Assembly (NCBI GenBank): GCA_029215795.1
Contig: JARDYH010000002.1
Span: forward strand, 42,268,001 to 42,332,000
DNA from: Anniella stebbinsi
Taxonomy: Eukaryota > Chordata > Lepidosauria > Squamata > Anniellidae
Length of the DNA stretch: 64,000 nucleotides
Direction of reading: 5' to 3'
The position numbers and the translations under genes are program-made. The notes under the pieces are model-generated. The model ran no database searches, had not been told where the DNA came from, and saw nothing but the letters and a program-made list of their open reading frames with translations. Shown here piece by piece: positions 46,265 through 59,750 of this stretch. The first letter of the stretch is position 1, and the number at the start of each line of letters is the position of its first letter.

Positions 46265-47919
46265 GCTAACTGCTCTCTCCCAGCATCATAGTCTTGATCC
46301 AACTCATGAGCCACTATAGCTGCTTTTAAGCCAAAATAGAAAAAAAACCCACTTTGGGAGTTGCAATCATAAATCTCCCACATTACATCACGTTTGGCTT
46401 TAAATCCCACAAATTTAGGGGCAAGCTAGAAGATACTGTGTCACTACCAAAATGAAGTCATGCTGAATTAATGCAAAGCAGGGGCTAGAAAGTGGGTAAT
46501 TTAATATGTTGCATGAATGGACAGGGTGGAGAGTGCTACTGCACCCTGGCCACAGTTTTCTCTCCAGTCACTGTAAAGAATTTTTACGTTTCAAAATTGA
46601 AAGTATGACAGAACACTGCTTATACTAATATGCTTGATGTGTGGAGTGAGTGCTCTTTTTTGTCTTTTGGCAAAATTGTTGTAAATAAAATCTCATCATG
46701 TTAAAAGCTATGAAATGCTTTAAAAAAAAGACTGCTAAAAACAGAGAAATGTTGTGGGCTCATGTTTCTCTCATAACTTTTAGTGAATAAAAGTTAATTT
46801 TTGGACCAAACAAAAGAAATTAGGTTTCTTAAGCGAAACAGGGGATGAAATTACCTACCTCTAGACATCCTTCAAACTGAGTAAGTAGGGAATATAGCTC
46901 CTGATAAATCACAAGTAAAGAGCCACTGCAAAAATGAAAGCCAAACTGCTACTACTTCCATGCATTAGAACTCCCATTATGTTTAAATTTCTAAAAGTCT
47001 TCCTCCCAGCAGAACATTTTGTAATTGTGCATGGCTGAAGCAACGCAAAGACGTCTGACACCACAATCCTATGAGTATAGAATTTAAGGAGATTTTCTTT
47101 CATTTTATTAATGAATTGCTAACATCTGCCCTATGGAATATAACTTACTCTAATTAATGCAGCTGGTCACTGGATGTCACTTTTGCACCCAGTATATAGA
47201 AGTACATTGTAAATTAAGTTTTAATGTTTGGGTCATTAAGGAAGTGTGCTATGTAATTCTGAGAACATAAGTAAACTAAATTTGATTAGGCTGGCACAAG
47301 GTGATATTTTCATTTTCCCCAAAGTGAAACAAAAATGGAGAAAATCCAATAAATTCAGGTTGTACAAGACTTCTCTAACTACTTATCCAGATGAAGACAG
47401 GCATCCCTTGGTCAAGTATTTAAACACTACACTGCAACTAAAGATCTGAAGTAGTATGACCCTGTATATAGTAGCAAGGACAGACAATATACAACAGAGG
47501 CAAAACTGTGTACTAGGCTGTGATCTTGAATTCTCTGGTTATTGAATCCACTATAGTAAGATCTTTAAAAGATTTCAATACCAGTTCAGACTTTACAAAG
47601 CTGTCTACAATATAAACATGCATACTCAAATAAAAAAAATCTGAATTATAAACTATCTTCAACATCCCTACAATAAACTACAAGAAGTTAGAGTAGCTCC
47701 CAAAGTAGCATTTTGCCCGTATGCCAAATATAACCAACCTTCAAAAGTAATCAGGTATGAACCTCAATGCAGATGCAATGAGACAGTTTGAATGTAATCA
47801 CTAGAATAGCTTGCACACCCTTCCTTCCCCTGGCAAAGCCATGAAGAGTTTGGAAGCTTTTGCTTCTATTTTAGATTATCAAGGCAGTACTCTCCATATG
47901 ACATGATTATAATCAACCA

Positions 47920-48300
47920 TGGTGTGGATTAAGACCACATCGAGTTGAATATTAAGTCAACGGTGTGTTTGATACCAGTTCTCCCACTGGTATCCCATCA
48001 GCTATTGTGAATTCTGCTGGCTGGACTAGAGCAGCAGCCACCGCTTTGGTCATTCTTGCCAGGGGACTCTGCAGTCGCCGAAAATAACCAACTGTGTGCC
48101 ACGAAATAGTAAACGGTGTTCGACACACAACATGATAACCAACAGTTTTTCAAATAATCACGTCTGCACAGTGTTGGTTATTTCAGCCAAATGACCAACT
48201 GTGGTGTGAAAAAGTCCCAACAGATGGCACAATATCCAACCATTGACTATTTAACCCACCGTTGGTTATCATGTCATTCGAACCCAGTCTAACTGTAGTT
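47920..48300. mobile_element. MITE-like element sharing module with 13790-14095
   Basis: Left part tataatcaaccatggtgtgg, right part cccaccgttggttatcatgt then cattcgaacccagtc. Contains ggctggactagagcagcagc, ccaggggactctgcagtcgc and cgaaaataaccaact as in the 13.9-kb copy. Confidence 0.6.
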
Positions 48301-51300
48301 AATCTTAAATATGGTTAGTTCAAACAAGCCAATATCTAACCATAGCTTAGGATGCTGAAACTTATTCTCCTAATGTAAACCATGGTTAGCTTTATGTCTG
48401 AATGCAGCCTTTAAGCGCCAACTGCAAAATTTCCTGGTGTGATATGTTTGGTCTTATTCATCATTCCGATTCTGCAAAAGCTGAATGGGCAGACATTTGC
48501 TTGATTAGTTAAGACAACAGAGTTCCAAGCTACAATTTCCATAGTCTGTCTTATACTATAGTATATGAGAAAATGACAGAGCAATGGATCATGTATCCAT
48601 TTCAGCTAGATGATCCAATAACAGTTATTTGATATGATATCATATAAAATATGAAACACCACCTTCAAGAACACAACTGATCATCCTTAACCACTTGGTT
48701 ACTATGCTTTGCATAAAAGGACTAATACTGAAATGATGGCATAATTTAGTTTGTCTGTTCCTTTTATTGTAAAGCAACACACAGTTCTGAAAGATCACTT
48801 CCTCAGTAAGGATCACAATTCTCATAATCACTTACTCCCATAATCACTTACTCCTATGAGGAATTATCTTTTACAGGGATAGGAACACTTACTTGTATAA
48901 AGGTAAATAAAACTTAACAAGAATAAGCTACACTAGGAAACCAGTAAGAAAAATGGAAGTGACACACTTTAGAGATGCAGCATGTTTATGAAACACCTTA
49001 AATTAATCAACATATGATTAAATATTTGCAATCAGAAAGTCATTACTAACAATTTTACAGATTTCACAAAGGGAAATCTGAAGAGTGTCAAAAAGATATT
49101 AGATTGAAAAATTAATGCAAAGGTCCTTGGAGAACAGGCTTCCTGAATTGTATTATTGAAGAAGGTAACATGAACAAAAAACATAATCCATGGGTTTCAA
49201 GATGAAAATAAACTCAAGTTATGGTGTAATTGGTGGTTTATGATGGAAGGGAAGGTTGGGGAAATTTCTTGGTTCTGGAAATGTTAAAGGGTAGCTGACT
49301 GTGACTGTAGTGCAAAGTTGACTTATTTCCATTCTGACCAAAGGAGTACGAATTAAAGTAGGATCAATGCAGGGTGGACAATAACACAATGCCAACACTG
49401 CCTTCGCCACCTATAAGACATGTAAATGGCACAATGCCAATCCCAAAGGTTGAGAGTACACGCCAACATTTCTGAAAGCTGAAAGAAGTGCATATAGTAC
49501 ACAAGTAGTAACAAAGTAATAACTACTTGTAGACTACTTGCATTGCATACAGTTTACTCTTATTTGCACAAGTTATTTCTGCTGAGGCACCACTGTGGAT
49601 CACTTTTAGTTTACTTGTGTTGAAACCAGGTGTGAAATAGCACATAAACCAAGCTAGGCTGTGCTGAATCCCTACAAAACTAGGTGGAGTATGAACTTTA
49701 AAAAGACGGTTTGGGTGGATGAGAGTGGGAAGCCAAATCCTTACTGTATCCATGCTTTTCTCTAGAAGACTCTTTTAGACTTTCCCCACCCAGTTTGGAT
49801 GCTTCCCATCAGAGCCCATAGAGAGAACTGGCTTTTAAAATGTGGAGCAGGCTAGGGGGAAGGATTAGTCACACCCTTGAATGCTGTGTTTAAAGCTCAA
49901 GGGGACTAGTTGCCACTTCCAGTGCAGATTTTAATTAAAAAGTAACTGCCACCCAAGCAAATTAAGAAGGCAACATCTGCAATTTAAGTCATGGGAAAAT
50001 TGGGGGGGGGGGCTTGAACCCCTTCCCACACCAGAGCTTGCTTTTTTCCTTAAAATGGCTTTATTCCCCTGCAGGGGTTATTTCTCATCAGAGTCACAAA
50101 GGGTAAAAATTTGAATAGTGCAGGTATCTTGCCCTTACCAGAGAGAAGGAATTCAAACAGCCCCCCAAGCTTACATAAAGAAATGTAAAATGAGCTTGTT
50201 GATTCACTATGAAAACAATGAATTAAAAGCCTATGAATTAAGATTTGCTACCATATATACCATAGTGCAAGTCAGCCAATTCTTCCTATAATGCAATGTT
50301 TTGAAAGGTCATGATATGGACTATGGGCAAATTCTGCTCCTCACCATAGGATTATACAATAAAGGGCAGAACAAAGTGGTTATTTTCTCTTCACATGTTG
50401 CTAAGGGTACAAAAAAATGCAACAGGAACAGTGGGCCCAATATGGGCGGCAGAATGGTTGCGCTATTGTAATGCAGTAGATTTTCAGGTACAGCGCACGT
50501 ATCTGTGTTGATAAAAAAAGTGGATAAGAATTTTTCAGAATTTGACCATTGGGGTATATGTTGTTTAACCAGGCCCCATCCTAAAGGTGAAAACAAATCG
50601 ACAGCACTAGTGTAGGCTAGCAATAAAGATGAGGGAAATAGCATTCTTAAGCTATAAACTACCACTTTCTCTATATATGATGGGAGAAAGAGGCAAAGAA
50701 ATCAAGAAAATATCTATATAAATAAAAACCTATATGAAAAGTTGGAACAAAAATATGTCAAACCATCTGCAGTAACAGATCTAGTGGCTTCAGGAATTTG
50801 GCCTATCAGCCAGCAGAGAATCAATTATTTGCTTCGTGCTGTTTAATGCAAACCTAATTACTTTAATTAACAAATGTAATTAAGTTAATTAATGTTATTA
50901 AAGTTACTATAACCCATGATTTGATTATGGACCAAGAAGTGTTGATTTTAATCTAGAAGAATGCCTTAGAATCTTGCAACCTAAGGGGATTCTGTTTTCT
51001 GCCACAGTGACCACACCAGTTTAAGTGTGGGAGACATTTGCCAAAGTATTATTCAGTTGACAGCTAAATCCAGTTGCGTGTTTCTGTTCATTTCTGAAAA
51101 AGTTTCTAGCACTTCTGCCAAAGTCTGGTTGAAGAAGGGTAGAAACTTGATTGTGGGTTGCACTAGAATTGACAGTATTGATATTAAAACATCCAATAAT
51201 ACCAGTGTGTAGCATGCAAATATATAAAATTATTCAAAAGGGAACAGGTATATTTCACATTTTCTTAATGATATATTTAAAAGAGCTCCCATAAAGTGCA

Positions 51301-52131
51301 ACGGTGATCCAACTTTGAATTGTAAACTCTCAAGTGCAATAAATTATATTCACTTTAATATGCAGACACCTTTGTTTTAGATCTATGTTTTGGGGGGTGG
51401 GCAGGCTCCTTTTTTGCTTTGAAAGGCTGACACATGGTATATGATCATATTTAGTTAATAACAATTTTAACTGACTTTAACAAAGTCTAAATTATAGTCA
51501 GTCTTATTCTGTTAGTACACAAATTCTGTTACTACATAAATGTGAAAGACATCAGTAAGTAGCCCTAACATCATCAACATTCAAAATGTCAGAAACAAGA
51601 GAAGCAACTGCATTATTTAAATATACATAAGTTTGCCATTCTATATAAAACAGTAATTTCACTTAACTATAATTCATTCCTCAGGCTCAAATGCTACTGT
51701 ATAAATAGCACTGGCATTTAAGATAGTTGCATAGTCATTATTTTATAGAAAAATCACTTACTGAAAATACTCTTCCATTATGTATGTAGATTTCTTGCTT
51801 AATCCTGGTACATAAAAGCTCCAATTAAAAAAATCCCTTACTTTGTAACAACCAAGAATAGCCAAAAAAATAGCAAGAATGGAGAATGCCTCACAATGAA
51901 AATGCCACTGCAATGAGTAAGTTTACATATTGACTAATTTCTTAAGACTATAATATAAGATGTTCTAGCACAATGTGTGAGACCTTGTAATGTTGCATCT
52001 GATCCTGTAGCATAGAAGTAACAACTTACCCAGGTGAATAGCTGATGTACCAGCAATCCTCAGGGATATAACATCAGCACTTTCCTCAATAGTTACTGTA
52101 AGAGGGGTTCCTGAGTGCTGAGTGCTCGTGT

Positions 52132-52133
<2 letters not shown>

Positions 52134-52208
<75 letters not shown>
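52134..52208. repeat. (CT)n-(CA)n compound microsatellite
   Basis: About 20 CT units followed by about 16 CA units; GU then GA repeats in the transcript. Confidence 0.95.
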
Positions 52209-53219
52209 ATGTCTTAAAACAACATGTGAGGACAGGTCAGAGCATATTCTTCCTGTTACTCAATGTAGCTTCAGCTGTCCTAGTGCTAACTATAGTTTCC
52301 ATTGCAGCAGCTAAAGCTGATTTGCAAAATCAGAGTGGCGCTCTTAATATTAAAATGCTGTTACTGTATGGCATGGAGACTATGCAATGTAGTAGGTAGA
52401 GGTAAAGTATTCCACTTTTATTGATATATCACACAGGTCCAATCCACATAGCTGAATTCATCATGCTATTAAAAACTGTGTGTAGTGGGAATAGGTGACC
52501 TTAGGAACACAGTATTATAACTGTCATATTCACGGCACTGATATGTTAAAGTATTAAAGATACTTAGAGCATAAAAATGAACCGCAATGATACTTCGAAG
52601 AAATGCATCCTTCCCAGAAGTAACACTTAACCCCTCTACCTTCTTGTTCTTTTGAGACCAAGATTGCTTCTATCAACTGGAACCACAATATTTAGAGCAG
52701 CATTTTCCTCCAAGCTGCACTTCAACAACATAATGGCTGAATAACTTAAAATGCAACTTATATGGCCTCCTACTGAAGTCAGTGGAAGAACTCACCATTT
52801 TTTAATGAAACTAGACTGTACCTAAGGGGTTTTAGTTTGAAGAGTCCAATATTCTATTTGACATATTTTCTGGATCATTTTTAAGGTATTTGTGGGTAAA
52901 CATAAATATCTTATCTGTTATGAAGTGAAAATGTATTTAGATGTATAACTTGCACTATATATAGGGTGAATTAGGCATCTATTTATAAACTTACATTCTA
53001 AAGAAGTGGTGAAGAAAAGTAAATGATTTTTGCTGCAAGAGGGTGAGCAGCTTTACCACAGTCACTGAAGCCTCTGGCAGGGAGGTTGAGCCAGACCTCA
53101 TAGTAGCTGTTCTTGTTTCTAATAGTTCTTTAATTAAATTATTTAAAAGGCTCTATTACTAGCACATTTGTGCAGAGTTTAATACATGCAAAAGTAATAA
53201 ATTGCATGTGAAGGGGAAA

Positions 53220-53350
53220 TTTTGCTTACCTGTAAATTTCTGCTTTCTGAGGCGGCAGTCATAACATCAGGATAATCTTTTCTTTGCTACAGGCAGAGTT
53301 AAGTTGCTAGGCTACAGAGAGGAGGGGCTACCCAGCTTCCCAGACTGAGC
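53220..53350. repeat. Possible transposon end, unclassified
   Basis: tttgcttacctgtaaatttc then tgctttctgaggcggcagtc looks like a dispersed reptile repeat I have met before, but I cannot name it or find its other end. Confidence 0.35.
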
Positions 53351-55914
53351 ATGGCAAACTAAGACATATTAATACCATTACATATATCCAAAATGCTATG
53401 TTTCTGAAATAAAAAACACAGGAAAAATAGGAAGACTTCCCTGGGAACTGATTATTTTTAAAAAATCTCTGGGATCTCACAATTAAACTCCATGGTTCAG
53501 AAAGCAGGGTGAGGTGATGGCTTTCAGAGAAAGGGAATTTACAAACAATTTTCTCTCTCCCTCATGGCACTAGGAGGAGGCTGTGATAATATCTGGGGTA
53601 CACAAAAGCAATATCATCCCCTGGCTGGATGTCATAACAGAAACTTGCACATTATGTGGGCACTGCGCAGTCACAGCTTCCTGCCAAATGTTGCTTCTGT
53701 AAAGGAGTTGGCGATAACAGCTTTCCTTGATTTCAAAGGCAATCACTTCTCTAACAAGTAGGTGATGGTCCCCTGAGGGGCAACATGGCGTGATGATCAA
53801 CTGTACTAGCCTATCAACCCCATTAATTAATCTAAAATGATGGATTTTGGCACATGCCTTCGAAGAGGGATGCATACAAAAATGAAAAAAACACTTCTAA
53901 ATCTATCCAAACAGAAATTCAGGGATCAACAAGCACCCAATGTATGCCATTCCCCCCCAAGAGAACAAGTAGACTAGAAACATCTCCTGATACCAGTGTG
54001 TGTGTGGGGGGATACTTGGGCATGTAGGGAGTTGTAGGACTCAAGACCACTTGTCCTTATTAAAGGCACATAGAATCTTACTGGATAACAGAGCTCCAGG
54101 CATCAAACACATAAAGACAGGAGATATAGCCACCAGAAACAGTAGGGCTACTGTAGTGGAATAGAGTAGCCATGGGAATCAATGTACAGTATACCAAGTC
54201 ACATGAAGGGGACCTATAAGCAGTTGAAGGGTTAATAAGAGCTACTGCATCAAGGAAATCTCTTGCTACCTTCTTGAATGGAACAGCAACACCAACTGGC
54301 TGAGGATCTGCCTGCTGAGTCCACATGCTAAAATAAGCTCATTTCCATTTTATTGATTGCTCAAAAGGCAGTTAAAGCACCTCAATATTGATTATAACCT
54401 TGAAAGATCTTATGCCTTTCTAGTGATTATATAAGCCTTTGCAGATATGTTCCCCAAATAGATGAGGACTGTTACAAGAAGGCCCAGAGCACTAACCTAG
54501 TTGCCTTCAGATAATGTTTTCCTGATATCTGAGAAGGTGATATGAGGAATCCACTTCAAAAAGGTGGGGTCCATACTCAGGAAGGCTGATATCTAGCATA
54601 AGCAAAATCCTCTGTGGTTTTGTTTTATTGTAGCCTGTGCTGAATCCGGTTGAAAATAGACATCAGTGTAAAGATAGATACCCAAACATTCATACTTTTA
54701 TTCTGCAGACATATTTAACCAACAATGTTGAGCTGAAATGGAGGAAGTGACTCACTGCTTGTCACCTAGCATTATAAGACCTACCTACAGCCAATCATAG
54801 CCAATGTCCTGATCTTGGATATTGTTATCAACAACATCATTTTGTTTCAAATGTGGCAATCTGGTCTCTGCACAGGAGGAAGAAAGTTCTTAGCCTGATA
54901 ATAAAACAAAGTTCTCTCCAAGACCTGCAAGAGAGCTCCTGAATATTCCTCTCCCCTAATATTATTTCCTGGATGAAATATTATCTGGGTAGGGAAAAAA
55001 CTAACTCCTAACAGGCCAAAGAAGTTAATTAAGTCCCAGGGTAAGGTCTGAAGGCAACATGAAAACAACTGTACTGGAGCTAAACTGATCTGGGTCTGGT
55101 GAGAGCCTGGATGGGACTCACTCTGGGAACCCTATGCATGTCAACTTGAGTTTCATGCTAGAAGGTGGGATATGAAATGCAATAAATAATAAACTAATAA
55201 TATTCCTTACTCTTTAAAAACCTTCATTAACGTCCTCAGGATTTAAGAGACTGATTGCTTAATACCACAAATATTTCCAAATAAGAGAATTTCCAAAGCA
55301 CTGATATTCACTGGAATAGAGGCTAGGGCTGAAGGGTTCAGGATATAAATATATGATATGTTTGAAAGACTACAGATGCAACAATGATCTTGAATTTTAA
55401 TGCAGTTATTGTTACTTCACGGTGAAAATTCTGCAAGCATCTCTCTTTTCATATTCTGCGACTGAGTCATTTGAAGATTCAATTGGTTTAGACAGCCCCA
55501 CTGAACTTCCTATGCAACATTTTGCTTTATGTCCAATAAGTTATTGGATCATGTACATGTTCTTCTGATATTTAGACAGAAACTTAATTTTTGGAGATGA
55601 TGCAGTTACCATGACAATTTTGTAAGGCAGTTTCCTGTAGCATTTGATGTATCCATTTCATGCAAGATACTCACTAGTTATACTGAGTATTAGGAGTATT
55701 GTTTCATTCCTTATGCGAAGGATGAATAATTTGCAAATGCACAGGTAGCATACAGATACATGGTCAGGTTTCTTGCAATAGGAAAATGATTTCCCTCCCC
55801 TAGTTTCCACAAGGAATTTATCTTTGAATAGTATAACCTTGGCAAAAAGAAAGAAGCAGAAAAATAACAAAGTAGGAAACACCCAGGCTTTAGTAATGCA
55901 GCCAAAGCCTCTAA

Positions 55915-55987
55915 GGCAGAGATAGGTAACCTGGTGTCCTCCAAATGTTTTGAACTACAACACCCATAAGTTCCAGTCAGCATGGTC
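55915..55987. mobile_element. Single arm of the hairpin MITE
   Basis: taacctggtgtcctccaaat, aactacaacacccataag and cagtcagcatggtctatggt match one arm of the element at 31030-31145. Confidence 0.6.
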
Positions 55988-58499
55988 TATGGTTAGGGAT
56001 TATGCTCTAAGGTCTTCAGGGGAAATATACAGCACTAGTTGGTTAGTCTTTTGTATTAAGGACTCCTTTCTGGGTTTCTGCTTGCCAGCAAATCAGTAGA
56101 AAGGCATAAATAAGGAAAACGACTAAAGATAAATGTTAGAGGGAAGATGGGGTATGGCACATTGGAGCAGAATGCTTGACACTTGCATTTTAACATACTG
56201 CAAAGAGATTTCTTAACTCCAATCCCTGCGGATGAGGTGGTTTAGTAATTTTCTGGCCACTTATATGGAAAGAAGCTACCTGTAGATTGACCTCCAAAAG
56301 CTTTCAATTAAAGAATATTTTAATTTGAAGTGGGAAAACTTCATTCTAATCTGGGCAGGCACATCTGATACTGAGATGTGATTTGTTAACAGAGAAATAG
56401 AGAACCAAGTACTGCAGGAGCTGCATTCATTTTATACCCTGCCAAGATATCCAAAAATATGAGTGACATCCTACTGATGAATGTGATGCAATCCATGCAA
56501 ATTTTCAGAGTTAAATGTAATTTTAAAATATTTGATTTTTCATGTTCTCAGTATAATTCATCTTTTTGTTCTATACTATGGCATCATATTATCAGACTAT
56601 CTTCTAAAACTATAAAATTATGAGGGTCAAAGTAAACGCTTCACTGCATTATATGTATCTTGTGCCTAAAACTATTTTAAGGTAATAGAGAAAATAGGTT
56701 GGTTTCACATTTGTTCATTAAATGAAGAACTTCAAAGTCCAAATGGAAATCAATTCCAAAAACTTTAGGAATGTCCTCAAATGCTGAGGTCCAAACGACG
56801 GCTTGTCTGTATTTTCATGAGCAAACCAGGCTATCGTTATTAAAGGCAAGACTAAACTGCAATTTTTGATTGACATTCCCTAATGGCCTGCTTCGCTTAC
56901 ACTCTAAGTACCTGAGGATGCCTACATGGACCTTGCCCATTAACAACTAGAGCTACATTGTACAGCAAAATTCCAAAACTTGCTACATCATCAGCCTGTA
57001 CATGCTTAGGGAAGGATGTACCAATAACTACCACATTGCAATGTAACAGTAGCATGCTCACACTGTAATGATAACTGTGCTAATTGGTTATGATGTCAAC
57101 TATTCTATGGCAGTCAGTTAATCTTACAAAAAATATGATAGTAATTGAAAAGGGTTTACAGGTACAGCACTATAATATATAACTAGCAATTACAGACTTT
57201 GTGAAAATCTCTGTATTTAACACTACATACTAGCAAAATATCTCTTCTCATTAGTTGCTTACAAAAATGGTCTGATCTAGACAACCAAAAACAGAAAACC
57301 AGTGTTTATGCCTTGAGACACAAGAGCTAAAAAAAAAACAACACTTCAGAGCTTTGCATCCAACGTTCACGCAGAATGTTAAAAGGAGAAAGCAGGAGAA
57401 AACCTTGCCACCGAACCCTGACAGGGTGCCAGTATGGCAGGAGACCTGTCAATATTGCCACTTATCAAGTCAACAGCCAGAGTAGATGGGGCTGTGCCAA
57501 ACATGCATAAGCATTTCACATAGTATAGCTGGAGGCAAGGTTGGGAGGAGGGAAGGGGAGGAAGGCAATATGCATCTGCTCTGCATTCCAAGATCTTGCT
57601 GTATGTGCAGAAGGAAGGATAGTTGCCTATTCAATCTGAGTGTAGGCTGACCATGCACCTCTTTGGAGGACATCTGGTGCCAGTCTCTGGGGCATGTGAA
57701 GGAGGATAGAGATTGAGCATTTCTTCATAATTTTGCAGGTGGTGAGGAAGAAGTTTTTACCCAAGTTCAGTGGGAATTGATGGTCACCTGAAAGGAGGAT
57801 CCAAGTTATGGTACATAATAACATGTTGCTCTATAATGCACTACAGAAAAATAATTAATACTTCAGTTCAGATAATCATGGCCACCCATGTTAGTTTCAG
57901 ATGGCTAACATAAAGAAACTTGATAGTCTGGAAATAGCTGTGGAAAAGGATCAAAAACTCCCAACTCTCATACAGATAGCTGTTAGAGAAGTTCACATTT
58001 ACCCATTTAACTTTCAAACAAACATATCATTTCCCCTAATTCTATGACCCAAGAGTGGTTATTTGTAGGGGCTAATTCTCCTTAGAGATTTAATTAAACA
58101 AGTTTGTAACATTAAGCATGTTCCTACTATAATTAGAACTTCCAAAATTTATGCATCAGATTTTTTTTTACATTTTTAATTGCCACTCAAGCCTTAAATA
58201 TTCAGTGTCTACATCTTATAAAATATTTTCATTATTTATCTCACATAACCATTTCCTAAGAGAAGATAAGCTAAAGAACCTGTTCTAAGAATACATTGGA
58301 ATACTATCATATTGTTTAAAGCCAAGTTAGTTTCATAGTTCTTATTAGGTGAGAAATGCTTTTATCACCACAGATTAGTTATTTATTTTATAGTTTTGTA
58401 CGAAATGGCTTACAAGACTCTTAATATACATGAAAATATAATTAAAATTTCAAGACCCACGCCACAACCAGCTAAGTATTTTTTTCAAGTACAGCACAA

Positions 58500-59510
58500 T
58501 TCAACCAAACACAGACTAATATAAATGTTTTTCAGATTTTTTTTAAGCCAGTTGTGATGAGGTCATGTGTATCTCCCTGGAGAGGTAATTCCAAAGGTGT
58601 AGAACCACTACTGAGAAAACCTTGAGCCGATCTACACACTAGCTTTGTAATGTTTTATAAGGGTTACGAAAACTTTTTGGGCCACATGATGCACTCCCTT
58701 GAACGTTGTATACCCGAGGTTTTTTAAAACTCACTTCAGCTATATACAACGGTTTTTACTTTTAATAAATCGTTTTAAGTAAAATAATGTGTCCTTCCTT
58801 ACCTTTTGTGATTTATGGGGGCAGTGCTTCATTTACCAGAGCCCAAATGTTCAGTCATTGATTGGTGGGGAAGAAAGGGGGGCTAAGAAGGAAGTGGGCG
58901 AGTGAACTACAACACCCACAATGCTTAGCCCTACACTCATTGAAAGCTAGGGAATGAAAGGAGAACTAAGGAGGAAGTGGGTGAGTGAACTACAGCACCC
59001 ACAATGCTTTGCCCTAAACTCATTTTAAAAACGAAACAGAAAGAGACAGACAAAAGGGTGTGAGACCTCACACACCCTTTGAAGACTGAAGGATTTTTCT
59101 CCTGTAACATGAGTACTCCTTAATGTGGCCTAAGATGTTTTGGAACGCACCTATTTGGAACGTTTTAAAATACTATTTAAAACGTTCCAAGGTACTGTGT
59201 AGATAGGCTCAGTATCCCTATCACCTGCTAGCCTAATGGCTCTCACTGGTGGGCTAGAGAGCAGGGCCTCTGACACTGATCTTAATACTTGAGCAAGCTC
59301 ATAAGATGTAGGGCTCTTTCATATAAAGTGGTCCCAAACTATTTAGGGTTTTAAAGGCCAAGACCAGCATCTTTAATTCAGAATGGAAACAAATAGGCAT
59401 CCAATGTCAGTGGTACACAATAGGTGTAATATGATCTGAGCACTAAGCTCCACAACTGTTTTACTTGCTGCATTCTGTACCCAGTTATTGTTTCCAAACT
59501 GTTTTCAATG
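58500..59510 (-). mobile_element. LINE 3' part, minus strand, interrupted
   Basis: On the minus strand 59330-59410 reads LHW-like then KMLVLAFKTLNSLGP, and 58540-58620 gives VVLHLWN and LSREIHM, the usual order of the CR1/L2 ORF2 end. The two halves are separated by the MITE at 58621-59213. Frame is degraded. Confidence 0.6.
58621..59213. mobile_element. MITE inserted in a LINE
   Basis: Termini ttgagccgatctacacac and gtgtagataggctcag are inverted repeats. Internally a segment of about 80-85 bp is duplicated (aactacaacacccacaatgc near 58908 and aactacagcacccacaatgc near 58989). No coding capacity. Confidence 0.65.
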
Positions 59511-59554
59511 TTAAGGACCTTATGCATAGCTGATTTGGAGGAATAATCAAGTGT

Positions 59555-59750
59555 GGTTTACTGGTTAGAAGGCTAGATCAGAACAAGTGAAGCCTGGATT
59601 GAAATCCATGCACAGCCATGAAGATTTCTGGGTAACCTTGGGCCAGCCGCTATCTCTTAGAGCTTGTTGTAAGGATAAAAAGAGTGAGAATGAACCATGA
59701 ATATGATCATAAGCTCCTTGGAAGAAGGGTGGGATTAAAATAAAACAACA
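59555..59750 (+). mobile_element. tRNA-derived SINE
   Basis: tggtttactggttagaagg (A-box-like), ggattgaaatcc (B-box-like, cf. GGTTCAAATCC), then cagccatgaagatttctggg, taaccttgggccagccgcta and gttgtaaggataaaa, ending with ctccttggaagaagggtggg and an A-rich tail. This layout is a SINE I know from squamate DNA. Confidence 0.75.
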
